From Brachybacterium sacelli (GTDB lineage Bacteria > Actinomycetota > Actinomycetes > Actinomycetales > Dermabacteraceae), in NCBI RefSeq assembly GCF_017876545.1, contig NZ_JAGIOD010000002.1, positions 868,001-932,000 of the forward strand: DNA of 64,000 nt. The letters run 5' to 3'. Positions 1 through 9,138 of this stretch are shown here, one piece after another. Position numbers and translations under genes: made by a program. How positions within the stretch are numbered: the first letter of the stretch is position 1; every line of letters begins with the position of its first letter. The notes beneath the pieces were generated by a model. The model saw nothing but the letters and a program-made list of their open reading frames with translations. It was not told the DNA's origin and did not search any database.

Positions 1-1
1 C

Positions 2-376
2 GCGGTGCTCGCCCTCGACAACGCCCGCGGGCTCGGCCACCTGGTCACCGAGCGCCATGTCGTGCTGCGCAAGGGCTCCCTCTTCCGCCGCACGGATGTG
101 ATGGACCGGGAGGGGGTGCTCGGTTGGAACCTCACCCGCAGCCCGTTCCAGCGGCGCTCCGGGCTGGGCACGGTGGTCGCGACCTCCGCGGGCGGCAGCG
201 GCGCCTTCCACCTGCCCGATGTCGCGGCGGAGCAGGCGCGCGAGGTGATGGGCAGCGCAGGAAGGGTCTGGGAGCATCTGCAGGTCGGCGCACCCGCAGC
301 AGGAGACGTCAGCGCCGGGGCGGGGCGACGTCCGCCCTCCGCCGGTCCCGGCGACGCAGCTCCTCGAGACCGCTGA
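2..376 (+). CDS. PH-domain (YdbS/YdbT-like) membrane-associated protein, 5' partial
   Basis: The reading frame is open at the left window edge, so only the last ~124 residues are visible. The segment GWNLTRSPFQRRSGLGTV matches the SPFQRRxGL signature of bacterial PH (bPH2, YdbS/YdbT) domains, which form a membrane-bound beta-sandwich of unknown biochemical role. After the domain (to about residue 90) the tail is a low-complexity Ala/Gly/Pro/Arg stretch, so the last ~30 residues may be a poorly conserved extension. Its 3' end overlaps a convergent gene by 68 bp. It looks chromosomal and unrelated to the mobile DNA that follows. Confidence 0.6.
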   Translation, partial: AVLALDNARGLGHLVTERHVVLRKGSLFRRTDVMDREGVLGWNLTRSPFQRRSGLGTVVATSAGGSGAFHLPDVAAEQAREVMGSAGRVWEHLQVGAPAAGDVSAGAGRRPPSAGPGDAAPRDR

Positions 377-581
377 TCACGAGCAGGAGCACCACCACGC
401 CGAGCAGGATCCACTGCTCGAACAGCCCGGCGAGGACGCCGGTGATCACCAGGGCGACGAGATAGACGACGGTCATCACCTGCGCGGAGACTCCCAGCAG
501 TCGTGCCCCGAACCTGCCTCGCAGCAGCCGCAGCGCCAGTAGCACGGCGATGGCGCCGATCGTGAGGAGCTTCAGCATCAA
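309..581 (-). CDS. Small integral membrane protein (90 aa)
   Basis: The 90-residue protein has three hydrophobic stretches (about residues 5-20, 34-53 and 56-70) and an Arg-rich C-terminal tail, so it is probably a three-helix inner-membrane protein with a cytoplasmic basic tail. I recognise no named family. It is convergent with, and overlaps, the PH-domain gene. The annotated ATG at 581 is followed at once by a second ATG (578), so the start is uncertain by one codon. It is the last gene with a chromosomal look before the mobile region. Confidence 0.55.
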   Translation of the reverse strand: MMLKLLTIGAIAVLLALRLLRGRFGARLLGVSAQVMTVVYLVALVITGVLAGLFEQWILLGVVVLLLVISGLEELRRRDRRRADVAPPRR

Positions 582-609
582 GCGGACGGCTCCTCACGAC
601 GGGGACGGC

Positions 610-617
610 GTGCACCT
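610..617 (+). promoter_or_regulatory. Left-most copy of the recurrent GTGCACCT motif
   Basis: The string GGACGGCGTGCACCT at 603-617 is nearly identical to sequence in front of the gene at 25830 (GGACGGCGTGCGCACCT). Further copies lie before the relaxase and several transfer genes. Here it stands about 120 bp upstream of the helix-turn-helix ORF at 739, which suggests the mobile element begins at or before this point. Function is unknown. Confidence 0.4.
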
Positions 618-738
618 CGCGGGGTGGTTCTCAAACCCGCGCAAGCCGCTCGTGACGTTGATTCGCCGGGTTCTGCGGGGATCGCGGCGCTCGGCGTCGC
701 GTCCTGAGCGTCAGCCTGTCGAGGATGTACGTGGCCCG

Positions 739-1080
739 GTGGCGAAGAATTCACCCCGGGCTCAAACCCGTTTGAGTGTCTCGAATCGGGCTGCGCTGGC
801 CGAGGAGTACGCCAAGGATGTGCCTGTTGATGAGCTGGTACGGCGGTTCGGGATACATCGCACGACGGTGCACCGGCTCGCTTCTCAGGCGGGCATCTCG
901 GTGCGCCGCCGCGGTCTGGATGAGCCCGGGCGCCAGAAGGCTGCGCGATTGTACGAACAGGGCATGACGCTCGAAGAGGTCGCGGCCGAACTGGCGATCG
1001 GCGACGAGACGGTGCGTTCTGCGGTCGTGGCCTGTGGGGGAACGATCCGCCCGCGCGGTCGCCGTCCCGCCAGGGTCTGA
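739..1080 (+). CDS. Helix-turn-helix protein resembling a serine-recombinase C-terminal domain
   Basis: From the GTG at 739 the ORF encodes ~113 residues holding two tandem HTH units. The first is LAEEYAKDVPVDELVRRFGI, and the second follows RLYEQGMTLEEVAAELAI and ends in an Arg-rich tail. This arrangement is typical of the DNA-binding end of resolvase/invertase-type recombinases, but no catalytic domain (no YxRVS motif) is present. It is therefore either a stand-alone DNA-binding protein or the surviving 3' end of a lost recombinase. Starts upstream of 739 are possible but give sequence with no recognisable features. Its place at the junction of chromosomal-looking and mobile DNA favours a recombinase relic. 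Confidence 0.5.
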   Translation: MAKNSPRAQTRLSVSNRAALAEEYAKDVPVDELVRRFGIHRTTVHRLASQAGISVRRRGLDEPGRQKAARLYEQGMTLEEVAAELAIGDETVRSAVVACGGTIRPRGRRPARV

Positions 1081-1188
1081 CGGGCCTGTAGCTCACCTCG
1101 CTGTCAGGGACAGTCGAGGCCGAGGATGGTCGTCGCGCTGCTGAATCAGCCCAGCTACGGCGCCAACCTGCCAAAGTGTCATCTGCGG

Positions 1189-1221
1189 TTGACATTCCAA
1201 GGTGTGTCAACGTACGTTGAC
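1189..1221 (+). promoter_or_regulatory. Promoter with 16-bp palindromic operator upstream of HTH-ABC pair
   Basis: A perfect palindrome GTCAACGTACGTTGAC covers 1206-1221. A -35-like TTGACA sits at 1189-1194 and a -10-like TACGTT at 1213-1218 (18-bp spacing), so the palindrome would overlap the promoter core. The natural ligand is the HTH protein encoded just downstream (autoregulation, inferred). Confidence 0.5.
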
Positions 1222-1251
1222 TATACGACGAGGGAGGAGGGACGGGTTGAG

Positions 1252-1482
1252 ATGGGTGAGCAGCAAATGAGCGCGTTGGTTGTCCAGTCGGGCGATGACG
1301 ACCCGTTGCGGGCGCTTGCGGCGGTGGCCGAACTGCATGGCGAGGTCAACCGCGCTGAGGCGGTGGTGGTGCGTCGGGCAAGGATGAGCGGTGCGTCCTG
1401 GGCACAGATCGCTCGCGTGCTGGGCGTGAGCCGGCAGGCGGTCCACAAGAAGTACGGTGGAACGCGGTTCAGCCGTGGCTGA
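1252..1482 (+). CDS. Small HTH regulator (76 aa) of the adjacent ABC exporter
   Basis: A strong Shine-Dalgarno (GGAGGAGGG, 1233-1241) sits before the ATG at 1252, so I prefer this start to the in-frame one at 1126, which lies upstream of the promoter. The C-terminal half contains a clear helix-turn-helix, MSGASWAQIARVLGVSRQAV, of the sigma-70 region 4 / AsnC type. The N-terminal half is a short helix. The gene overlaps the downstream ABC exporter by 8 bp, implying translational coupling. The palindrome 31 bp upstream suggests autoregulation and control of the exporter. Confidence 0.7.
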   Translation: MGEQQMSALVVQSGDDDPLRALAAVAELHGEVNRAEAVVVRRARMSGASWAQIARVLGVSRQAVHKKYGGTRFSRG

Positions 1483-3286
1483 CAGTAAGACTTCCACGCC
1501 GAAGGCGAGCCTGCGCGACCTGTTCTCCTACTTGCGTGAACACCGCGGGGTGCTGGCCATCGTGCTGGTCATCTCGCTGGTGGGTGCCGCACTGAACCTG
1601 GCGCAGCCGCTGATGGTCAACCAAGTCATCGCGGCCGTGGGCGACGGACGAGACCTCAGCGGCCCGGTGGCGGTGCTGGTGGGACTCGTCGTGGGCGCGG
1701 GGCTGGTGGACGCCGCACAGCAGTTCTTGCTGGGGCGCACCGCCGAGGGAGTGGTGTTCTGCGCGCGCCGCCAGCTACTGGGACGCATGCTCCGGTTACC
1801 GATCCGCGAGTATGACGCCCGCCGCACCGGCGACCTGGTCTCCCGGGTGGGATCGGACACCACCATGGTGCGCGAGGCGCTGACGGGCGGGCTCGTCGAG
1901 GCACTGAGCGGCGTGTTGGTCTTTGTCGGGGCGCTGGTCGCGATGGCACTGCTGGACCTGACCCTGCTGGGCATCACGCTGGCCGTCATCTTGGTCGCCG
2001 TGGTCAGCGTCGTAGCCGTCAGTGCCCGTATCCAGGCGCTGACCCTTGCTTCACAGGAGGCCATAGGCCGAGTCGCGGCCGGGGTCGAGCGAGCACTGTC
2101 GGGTGTGCGCACCATCCGAGCCGCCGGAGCCACCGAGCGGGAGGAAGGCAAGCTTGTCTCCGATGCGCAGGCCGCCTACAGCCTCGGCGTGCGGATAGTG
2201 CGCATCAGTGCCGTGCTATGGCCGGTGAGCGGGCTGGCCGTCCAGGGCGCCTTCCTGGCGGTGCTGGGTGTCGGCGGGTACCGGGTCGCCGCAGGCACGT
2301 TGTCGGTGGCGGACCTGGTGACCTTCATCCTCTTCCTGTTCATGATGCTCATGCCGCTGGCCACTGCGTTCAGTGCGGTCATCACGGTGCGCACCGCCCT
2401 GGGCGCCCTTGCTCGCATCAAGGAGGTCCTCGATCTGCCGACCGAGGAGGACGGTGAGGCCGCACTACGTAGCCGGCCCGCTGATGAAAGGCCCAACCCT
2501 GAGCCAGCGATGGTCACCTTCGAGGGTGTCTCCTTCGCCTACCGGCAGCATGAGCCCGTCTTGGAAGATGTGAGCTTCGCCGTCCCACGTGGGTCAACGA
2601 CCGCGATCGTCGGCCCATCAGGGGCGGGCAAGTCGACCCTGATGGCCCTGATCGAGCGCTTCTATGAGCCGGACCAAGGAACGGTCCGCCTGGACGGGAT
2701 CGATATGCGGACCCTGGCCCGGTCCGAGCTGCGCGACCGGATCGGCTACGTCGAACAGGATGCCCCCGTGCTGGCCGGCACCATCAAGGACAACCTTCTT
2801 CTATCCGCACCGGACACGGACGAGACACGCTGTCGGCAGGTGCTCGCCGACGTCAACCTGCTGGATCGCATCGAGCAGCATGCCGACGACTTGGACGCCG
2901 TGGTCGGGGACGACGGCGTGGGCCTGTCCGGCGGAGAACGCCAACGCCTGGCGATCGCCCGCGCACTGATCGGTGGTGCGCCGTTGCTTCTGCTCGATGA
3001 GCCGACCGCCAGTCTCGATGGGCGGAACGAGCGCGCGATGCACCAGGCCATCCGCTCGGCCGCCGCCGGGCGAACCGTGCTGATCGTCGCTCACCGGCTG
3101 GCCACCGTGGCCGACGCCGACCAGATCGTTGTTCTCGACGCCGGCCGGGTCACCGCCACCGGTACCCACACTGAACTTCTAAACAGCAGCGAGCTGTACC
3201 GCGACCTTGCCCACCATCAACTACTCGCTGCCCGGCCGGCAAACAATGAGAGCGAGCTGGGTACTTCCTCTGATATCTCCCGATGA
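1475..3286 (+). CDS. ABC exporter, fused membrane and ATPase domains
   Basis: This 603-residue half-transporter has six membrane helices in residues ~25-310 (ABC type-1 exporter fold) and a nucleotide-binding domain in the C-terminal 240 residues. Visible motifs are Walker A GPSGAGKST, signature LSGGERQRLAIARAL, Walker B LLLLDEPTAS and the switch histidine in IVAHRLATV. Such MsbA/BmrA-type proteins work as homodimers and export lipids, peptides or drugs. The substrate cannot be read from sequence. The GTG at 1475 overlaps the upstream HTH gene and fits better than the ATG at 1457. Pairing with a tiny HTH regulator suggests an inducible efflux unit carried as cargo. Confidence 0.85.
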   Translation: MADSKTSTPKASLRDLFSYLREHRGVLAIVLVISLVGAALNLAQPLMVNQVIAAVGDGRDLSGPVAVLVGLVVGAGLVDAAQQFLLGRTAEGVVFCARRQLLGRMLRLPIREYDARRTGDLVSRVGSDTTMVREALTGGLVEALSGVLVFVGALVAMALLDLTLLGITLAVILVAVVSVVAVSARIQALTLASQEAIGRVAAGVERALSGVRTIRAAGATEREEGKLVSDAQAAYSLGVRIVRISAVLWPVSGLAVQGAFLAVLGVGGYRVAAGTLSVADLVTFILFLFMMLMPLATAFSAVITVRTALGALARIKEVLDLPTEEDGEAALRSRPADERPNPEPAMVTFEGVSFAYRQHEPVLEDVSFAVPRGSTTAIVGPSGAGKSTLMALIERFYEPDQGTVRLDGIDMRTLARSELRDRIGYVEQDAPVLAGTIKDNLLLSAPDTDETRCRQVLADVNLLDRIEQHADDLDAVVGDDGVGLSGGERQRLAIARALIGGAPLLLLDEPTASLDGRNERAMHQAIRSAAAGRTVLIVAHRLATVADADQIVVLDAGRVTATGTHTELLNSSELYRDLAHHQLLAARPANNESELGTSSDISR

Positions 3287-3342
3287 CCGAGTGCTGGAAG
3301 GGCGTCGGGGCGTTCTCAGCCCAGGGCGCTGCGGCAGGTGGG

Positions 3343-3744
3343 TCACTGGACGTATCCGGCCACCCTCGCCAACTCGGACACGTCCCTTTCGGGTGCATCG
3401 TTGGCCTCTCGTGCGACGGCTCGTCGCTGTCGCCGGCGTGCATCGGCTTCACCGATGCGGGCTCGGATGAGCCAGACGATGCTGGCGGGTCCCAGCCAGA
3501 GCATCTTGAACCCGGACCACACCGTCAGAAGTACGAACAGGTGGAGCCACCCCGGCGCACCTTGATCGATCAGCCCGACGAGCCACACGGCAACGGCGAA
3601 GTATGGGATCGCCAGCAGCATCGCTACCGGTCCCCACTTCATGCCGCGTCTGGTGCGGATCGCGTCAACGAGGATGTTGGTCGGCATGTAGCAGCGCCCG
3701 AAGTTTCGGATTCGGATGCTTACCGCTAGCAGAAAGCGAAACAT
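3343..3744 (-). CDS. Small membrane protein of conjugative elements (often mis-annotated sulfate permease)
   Basis: The 133-residue protein opens with a conserved-looking basic segment (RYxMPTNILxDAIRTRRG type) followed by two hydrophobic helices (about residues 38-58 and 66-88) and a highly charged C-terminus. A good ribosome site (GAGGAG, six bases before the ATG) supports the start at 3744. Similar proteins next to relaxase genes in actinobacterial mobile elements carry the label sulfate permease in databases, which their size does not support. It lies just downstream of the relaxase in the same direction, so a role in transfer is likely but unproven. Confidence 0.65.
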   Translation of the reverse strand: MFRFLLAVSIRIRNFGRCYMPTNILVDAIRTRRGMKWGPVAMLLAIPYFAVAVWLVGLIDQGAPGWLHLFVLLTVWSGFKMLWLGPASIVWLIRARIGEADARRRQRRAVAREANDAPERDVSELARVAGYVQ

Positions 3745-3890
3745 GATCGGCTCCTCTCAATCGCACGTTTCTCCTGAGGAGGCAGTGCGCTGAGAAGGGT
3801 CCGAAGCCGGACCGACCGCGTACGGCCGAGTGGTGAGAAGTAACCTGCCTCACTTTCACGATACGCCCCATCTCGGACATCAGAAAGGGC

Positions 3891-6800
3891 TCACAGTCGC
3901 GGGCCGATCCGGTCGCGTCCAACCGGGCGCCGCCCCGGCCCGTCCTGCCGGGGCCGGGTGATGGCTTGGGCGCGCCCGAGGGCAGCATCGGCACGGGCAT
4001 AATCGATCTTCTGCGCCGCGGTCTCCGGTTCGGGGCCGAGGGGATGGCTGCCGGTGATCTGGTAGCGGTCGCGGTAGCCGGCCACGACCCTCGCTTCGCG
4101 ACGCCAGGCCTGCGCTTCCTTCTCACCTTCGGGCACATCGCCGAGCCGGGAAGTCCAGGGCTCATGGTCTGTGAGGGCGGTCTCCAGAACAGCGGTGACT
4201 CGTTGCTCGATGAGCTGGTGACGTTCATCGAGGGCGTGGCGCATCTCAGCGGTCATCGGGCCTCGCGCTGCGGGGACAAGCCCGGCGATCAGCCGCGGCG
4301 CCTTCCGGGTGCGGCCGGACCCGGCGGGACGTGCGGTGGCGCGGGCGACGCGGTGGTGCAGGACGGAAGCGATGTCATCTGCGTCATCGAACCCCCGTGC
4401 TGCGATCAGACGCGGGAGCAGACGGTCCATATCGTGGTGATTGGCCTCGGCCCGGCGCAGTTCGGCGGTGAGCGCTCCGAACGCCTCCGAGTCCATAGCG
4501 GCGTCGGCCTGACTCTCGGTGAGACCCGAGGCACGGATCAATGTCGCCCAGCGGTCGCGTTGGGCTGCGGCAGCGATGGTCTCGTACTCGGCCGCGAGCT
4601 GAGCGACCGAGCCCCACTGCTCGTGTTCAACGGTGATGGTCTCGTGGGCGGACAGTTCCGCGCCGACGCGCTGGAGGACGCCGTAGAGCACGCTCCGGGC
4701 GGTGGCGTCGGGGTTGTCACCGGGGTGCGGCTCAGTGTGGGCGTCGTCGGCTCGATCGAGGACCACATAGGCCCGGTTGGAGTGCTTGCCGCGGGTCATG
4801 GCGACATAGAAGTTCTCCCGTGTGGTGGTCGGCTCCACCAGCACATGCGCGGTGTCGACCGTGACTCCCTGAGCGCGGTGTGCGGTGACCGCATACCCAA
4901 GATCGACATGCTCGGCCACGTACGACGCCGGCAGCAGGATAGACCCGCCGAATCTGCGGCCGGTGGGACGGATCGTGACCGAGCCATCGTCGCGCACGTC
5001 TTTGATAGTCCAGGTGTCGCCGTTGCGGACCCAATCCTTGCCGTTGCGCAGGCGCCGGTCGTTGCGGCGGGTGATGACCGTGTCCCCGGCCCCGGCGGTG
5101 GTGCCGTCGTTCAGCTCGACCTCGCGGCCGGGTGTGAGGGTGCCGTCGAGGATCAGGTCCGCGCGGGCACGGGTGTTGAGGGCGGTCACGTCGTCGCGGG
5201 TTTCGGCGATCAGCACTGACACTGCCCCGGCGTTCCGGTCGGCGCGCCAGGCGCCGTAAGCGGCATCGGCCATCACCTCGGCGTCGCCCTCGTGGATACG
5301 ATCGTAGTCGAGGTAGGTGTCGATCACCTCAGTACGTCCATGCCGTAGCCCAAGGGATGCGATCTTCTCCCAGGCGTTCGTGAAGCGGTGGACATCGACC
5401 AACTCGGGCGCATCGTCGCGGTCGTTGACGAGCAGCCCGAATGCGCCACCGGCATCCACGGACTGGAGTTGGGCGAAGTCACCAACCAGCAGCACCTTCG
5501 CACCGGCCTGCTCCGCAAGGTGCGTGATCCGGTCCAGGGACAGGGTGCCTGCCAGGGATGCTTCGTCGATGATGACGAGCTGCCCCGCCTTGAACGTCGT
5601 GCCGTGCACGAGGTGGTTGGTCCACCATTTCGCCGTGTTCTCCGTCGCGATGTCAAGGTCATCAGCGAGGACCTGCGCTGCCACTGCGGAGGGGGCCAGC
5701 CCGACCACGGACCCGGAACCGTGTTCCGTCTCCCACATCCTCCGCAACGCCCACGTAGCCGTGGTCTTGCCCGCACCGGCCGGGCCGACGAGCACGTCGA
5801 GCACCCGCCCGGAGACGGCGATCTTCATCAAGGCCTCGGCCTGGTCCTCGCCGAGCATTCGTCCCTCGGCATCGGCGCGGGAGGTGATCGTTTCCACCGT
5901 GCCGACCGGGACCGCTGGTGCGGTGATGGTGCGGGATCGGTCGAGCAGCCGGTCCTCGGCCGCGAGCAACAGCTCGGAGGAGAACACGGTGGAGTGCTTG
6001 GGCCGGAACACACTGGTGCCGTCAACGCGCCGGAACGCTGCCGGGCTCGTGGCGAGGTCGGGCGGAGTGAGACGCAGCGACGCGTTCTCGGCGGCATCGG
6101 CGACCATGCCGACGATCGCCTCCCGGTCCTGCATGGAGGCGAAGCGCCAGCCCATCGTCTGCCGGGACGCCTCCGCCGTCAGGTTCCAACGGCGCCAGGT
6201 CGAACGCTTCTCACCGACGACCTCGACCACCGCGGCCCCGAGTTCGGCCACCACGCCGAGTGGGACGTCGTCGGCTCGCAGCAGTAAGGGCGTCTCGTTG
6301 TCAGTGACCACGCGTGCCCATGTCGTGGCGTCCTGACCGAGTACACCGGTGGCACGGGTGCGCCACCGCTCCGTGAGGTCCGCCAGCGACCGGACCTCCT
6401 TGTCGGGGCGTGTGGACAGAGTGGCCTGGGCGCGCAGCTTCATGATCGTCGCCGGTGAGGGCCGCCGCCCGCGCTTGTCGACGTACTCGGCGATGAGACG
6501 GTCGGTCTCGCTGTCGATGTGCCGGGCGCGAGTGGAAAACTCCTGAACCAGCTCTTCCGGCACACCGGTGATCGCCCACGCCGGGTTCCGGTCCCGGCCC
6601 ATGTCACGGGCCTCCCATTCGACACCGAAGGCGCGGGTCATGTGATCGGCGAACACCGCCTCGTGCAACTCCGAGAGCGCGACCACGGCGGCGTGCATCG
6701 GCCGCCCATCCAAACTCCGCCACTTCCCATCCAAGACGGTCTGTACCTTGTTGGAGATCACGACGTGGGTGTGCAGGTGGGGGTCGCCGGCACGGGAGTC

Positions 6801-7445
6801 GAAGTGATCGAACGCAGTGGCTACCAGCCCAGTGACATCGACCTGCGCCACAGCTCCGTCGCCGGCGGTTGCGCCGGTACGGGTGGCTGCAACCTCGCGC
6901 TCCATGAACGCAACCATCTCCGCAACAGCACGATGATGCGCCTCACCGATCAACGCCTGCGTCCCGGCATCAGAGACCGCCCACAGTGCCGACGCGGACT
7001 TCGGAATCGAGAAAGTGAAGTCGAACCCCGCAACTGCCCGCCGCGTCCCACGCTCACTCTCCTCAGCCTCGATCTGCGCGACCGCCTCACCTTTCGCACC
7101 AGGACTCATCGCCGGGTCGAGGCCAGCCACGCGGGCTTCGATCCGCTCGGCCGGGGACTTGTAGGCCGGGAACGCCAGACCGAGCGGGTCGCCGGTGAGC
7201 GGGTCACGACCCATACCCATCAAGAGCTGAAGCTGGGCCTCCGACACCCGATCACCCACGGCAAGTCGGCCCGTGCCGAGGGAGGCCACCCCCGACCCAA
7301 GCCACTGGCCTGGCGGCGTGCCCGCCTCGGCGTAGTACCTCGTCAGCGGTGTCGAGAGTGAACGGTCACCATCGGCCGCAGCGACCGTGCGCAACAGGTA
7401 CTTGTAGCCGTCGCCAGCCGACATAACCCGCATCGAGACCGTCAT
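3891..7445 (-). CDS. MobF-family relaxase-helicase (TraA/TrwC type)
   Basis: The ~1184-residue protein nicks the transfer origin and unwinds DNA during conjugation. The N-terminal relaxase domain shows a Tyr pair (RYYAE, about residues 37-38) and the three-histidine metal motif HFDSRAGDPHLHTH (about 214-227). The middle holds a RecD-like superfamily 1 helicase with Walker A GPAGAGKTT and Walker B VIIDEAS, plus the later motif GYAVTAHRAQG. The C-terminal ~250 residues are charged and probably helical. I chose the ATG at 7445 (MTVSMRV) because two relic copies of this 5' end keep the same start region. An in-frame ATG at 7499 is possible. It is divergent from the transfer operon, and the GTGCGCACCT motif sits directly before the start. 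Confidence 0.92.
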   Translation of the reverse strand: MTVSMRVMSAGDGYKYLLRTVAAADGDRSLSTPLTRYYAEAGTPPGQWLGSGVASLGTGRLAVGDRVSEAQLQLLMGMGRDPLTGDPLGLAFPAYKSPAERIEARVAGLDPAMSPGAKGEAVAQIEAEESERGTRRAVAGFDFTFSIPKSASALWAVSDAGTQALIGEAHHRAVAEMVAFMEREVAATRTGATAGDGAVAQVDVTGLVATAFDHFDSRAGDPHLHTHVVISNKVQTVLDGKWRSLDGRPMHAAVVALSELHEAVFADHMTRAFGVEWEARDMGRDRNPAWAITGVPEELVQEFSTRARHIDSETDRLIAEYVDKRGRRPSPATIMKLRAQATLSTRPDKEVRSLADLTERWRTRATGVLGQDATTWARVVTDNETPLLLRADDVPLGVVAELGAAVVEVVGEKRSTWRRWNLTAEASRQTMGWRFASMQDREAIVGMVADAAENASLRLTPPDLATSPAAFRRVDGTSVFRPKHSTVFSSELLLAAEDRLLDRSRTITAPAVPVGTVETITSRADAEGRMLGEDQAEALMKIAVSGRVLDVLVGPAGAGKTTATWALRRMWETEHGSGSVVGLAPSAVAAQVLADDLDIATENTAKWWTNHLVHGTTFKAGQLVIIDEASLAGTLSLDRITHLAEQAGAKVLLVGDFAQLQSVDAGGAFGLLVNDRDDAPELVDVHRFTNAWEKIASLGLRHGRTEVIDTYLDYDRIHEGDAEVMADAAYGAWRADRNAGAVSVLIAETRDDVTALNTRARADLILDGTLTPGREVELNDGTTAGAGDTVITRRNDRRLRNGKDWVRNGDTWTIKDVRDDGSVTIRPTGRRFGGSILLPASYVAEHVDLGYAVTAHRAQGVTVDTAHVLVEPTTTRENFYVAMTRGKHSNRAYVVLDRADDAHTEPHPGDNPDATARSVLYGVLQRVGAELSAHETITVEHEQWGSVAQLAAEYETIAAAAQRDRWATLIRASGLTESQADAAMDSEAFGALTAELRRAEANHHDMDRLLPRLIAARGFDDADDIASVLHHRVARATARPAGSGRTRKAPRLIAGLVPAARGPMTAEMRHALDERHQLIEQRVTAVLETALTDHEPWTSRLGDVPEGEKEAQAWRREARVVAGYRDRYQITGSHPLGPEPETAAQKIDYARADAALGRAQAITRPRQDGPGRRPVGRDRIGPRL

Positions 7446-7452
7446 GCCGGTC

Positions 7453-7462
7453 AGGTGCGCAC
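7453..7462 (-). promoter_or_regulatory. GTGCGCACCT motif at the relaxase start
   Basis: On the minus strand the sequence CGTGCGCACCTGACCGGC runs straight into the relaxase ATG at 7445. The same core occurs ahead of several transfer genes. At this position it could be a nick-region element, an operator or a translation element. The sequence alone does not decide. Confidence 0.45.
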
Positions 7463-7526
7463 GGGTGGCGTTCGGGGTGGTCAACCCGAATGAGTCCATG
7501 CACCGTTCTCTAAAACCGCTCGGGGG

Positions 7527-9020
7527 TCAGTCATCTTGGATAGACGACGGTGTTCCTGGTCCGTGGTGTCGAAGCAGACGGCGGGTGAGTAGGGCGCCGG
7601 CGAAGACGGTGGCCGTGATGACGATCATGACGACGAGGTAGCCGGTGTCGAACGCAGCGTGCGCGGCCTCATGCAATTCGGGTGTGCCCTCGGGAAGTGC
7701 GAGGGCAGTGGTGAGGCTGTCTCTGGCCGCGTCGGGCGCACTCGGCGGGAGGCGGATCGTTGCGCTGTAAACCAGACCGATCAGGGTGCCGATGACGGCG
7801 ACAGCGGTAAGGTTGCCGAACTCCCAGGAGACTTCTTCAATCGAGGCGGCCATGCCGGCTTGTCGGGAGCGTGCGTTGCCAACGATGGCGGTGGAGGCGA
7901 CCGCAATGACCGCGCCGAGCCCCAACCCACTGATGACCAGCCCGGTCACGAGCGCGAGCAGAGAGGCCGCGAATGTCATCACGCTGAGGGTCAGCCCGAG
8001 TCCGGCGAGGGCGAGACCGCCGGAAATCAGGAGGCGTAGCCCGGAGCGGTGCAGGATCACGCCACCCAGCAAAGCGGTGGGAACAGAGCCGAGCATGATA
8101 GCGCTGACCACGAGCCCGGACTCGATGGGGCTGAACTGGACCACCAGTTGGAGGCGTTGGACGGTGACAAGCTGAACACCGCCGATGGCGAACATGGTGA
8201 CAGCCGCCGCGATCACCCCGGCGGTGAAGGCCTTGTTGGTGAAGATGGTGAAGTCCAGGAGCGGATGGGGCAGGCGACGTTGACGACGCGCGAAGAGTGT
8301 GAGCGCGACGGCTGAGACCATCACCGCGACAGCGATGAGCGACCATGCAGGACCGGGGTCGGCGAACTCCTTGATCGCCACGACCATGGCGATGAGCCCG
8401 GTCATCGCCTGGATCGATGAGGTCAGGTCCCAGCGCTTGGCCGGATCGGGATCGTTGCTGGGCCGGATGAGCGCGGTGGCCGTCAGCGCGGCGACAACGA
8501 TGGGGACGTTGATCAGGAACACCGCGCCCCACCAGAACGCCTGCAACAGAACACCGCCGACGATAGGGCCAAGGGCTGCGCCAACGATCGACACGGTGCC
8601 CCACACAGCGATGGCGATGTTGCGTTCTCGTTCGACGTGGAAGGTCACGCGGATCAGTGCCAAGGTCGCCGGCATCATGGTTGCTGCGCCGACCGCCAGG
8701 AGGGCCCGCGCAGCGATCAGCACTCCGGCCGTGGGTGCGAAAGTCGCCACCAGGGAGGCGGCGCCGAAGATGACCAGACCGGTGTGGAACATCCGCACGT
8801 GGCCGACCCGGTCACCGAGCGTGCCAGCCCCAAGCAGAAGCCCGGCCATGACGACTGGATAGGCGTTGACGATCCACAGGCTCGCCGACCCGTCGGCGCC
8901 GAGTTCACGGGTCAGGGTGGGCAGCGCGGTGTAGAGGACGGAGTTGTCCAAGGCGATCAGCAACAGGGCGCTGCTGACGGCAGCAAGCAGAGACCATCGT
9001 CTCCTACGCGACATGACCAC
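7527..9020 (-). CDS. MFS multidrug efflux transporter, DHA2 (14-helix) family
   Basis: The ~497-residue protein has about 14 hydrophobic helices and the DHA2 signature features: ALDNSVLYTALP in helix 1, motif A GTLGDRVGHVR after helix 2, and the WIVNAYPV segment of helix 2. DHA2 pumps use the proton gradient to expel cationic drugs and biocides (QacA, SmvA). The substrate here is unknown. GTG at 9020 is preferred because AAAGGAG lies eight bases upstream, while the ATG two codons later (9014) is possible. It lies about 70 bp behind the start of the relaxase gene and heads a minus-strand cargo cluster with a second MFS gene, an AraC regulator and an unknown gene. Confidence 0.88.
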   Translation of the reverse strand: MVMSRRRRWSLLAAVSSALLLIALDNSVLYTALPTLTRELGADGSASLWIVNAYPVVMAGLLLGAGTLGDRVGHVRMFHTGLVIFGAASLVATFAPTAGVLIAARALLAVGAATMMPATLALIRVTFHVERERNIAIAVWGTVSIVGAALGPIVGGVLLQAFWWGAVFLINVPIVVAALTATALIRPSNDPDPAKRWDLTSSIQAMTGLIAMVVAIKEFADPGPAWSLIAVAVMVSAVALTLFARRQRRLPHPLLDFTIFTNKAFTAGVIAAAVTMFAIGGVQLVTVQRLQLVVQFSPIESGLVVSAIMLGSVPTALLGGVILHRSGLRLLISGGLALAGLGLTLSVMTFAASLLALVTGLVISGLGLGAVIAVASTAIVGNARSRQAGMAASIEEVSWEFGNLTAVAVIGTLIGLVYSATIRLPPSAPDAARDSLTTALALPEGTPELHEAAHAAFDTGYLVVMIVITATVFAGALLTRRLLRHHGPGTPSSIQDD

Positions 9021-9138
9021 GGTTGTCGCTCCTTTCGCTCCAGATGCGAGCGTCCCGTCGTCCCGGCTGTTCTGGGCCGGCACGCCGGGGGCGGTCGACC
9101 GTCCCCGCGGCCCCCGGGCCGACGGCACACCAGATCAC

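Noticed and set aside
3966..5219. 417-codon + strand ORF inside the relaxase
   Set aside because: It is a shadow of the relaxase reading frame with no domain or ribosome site.
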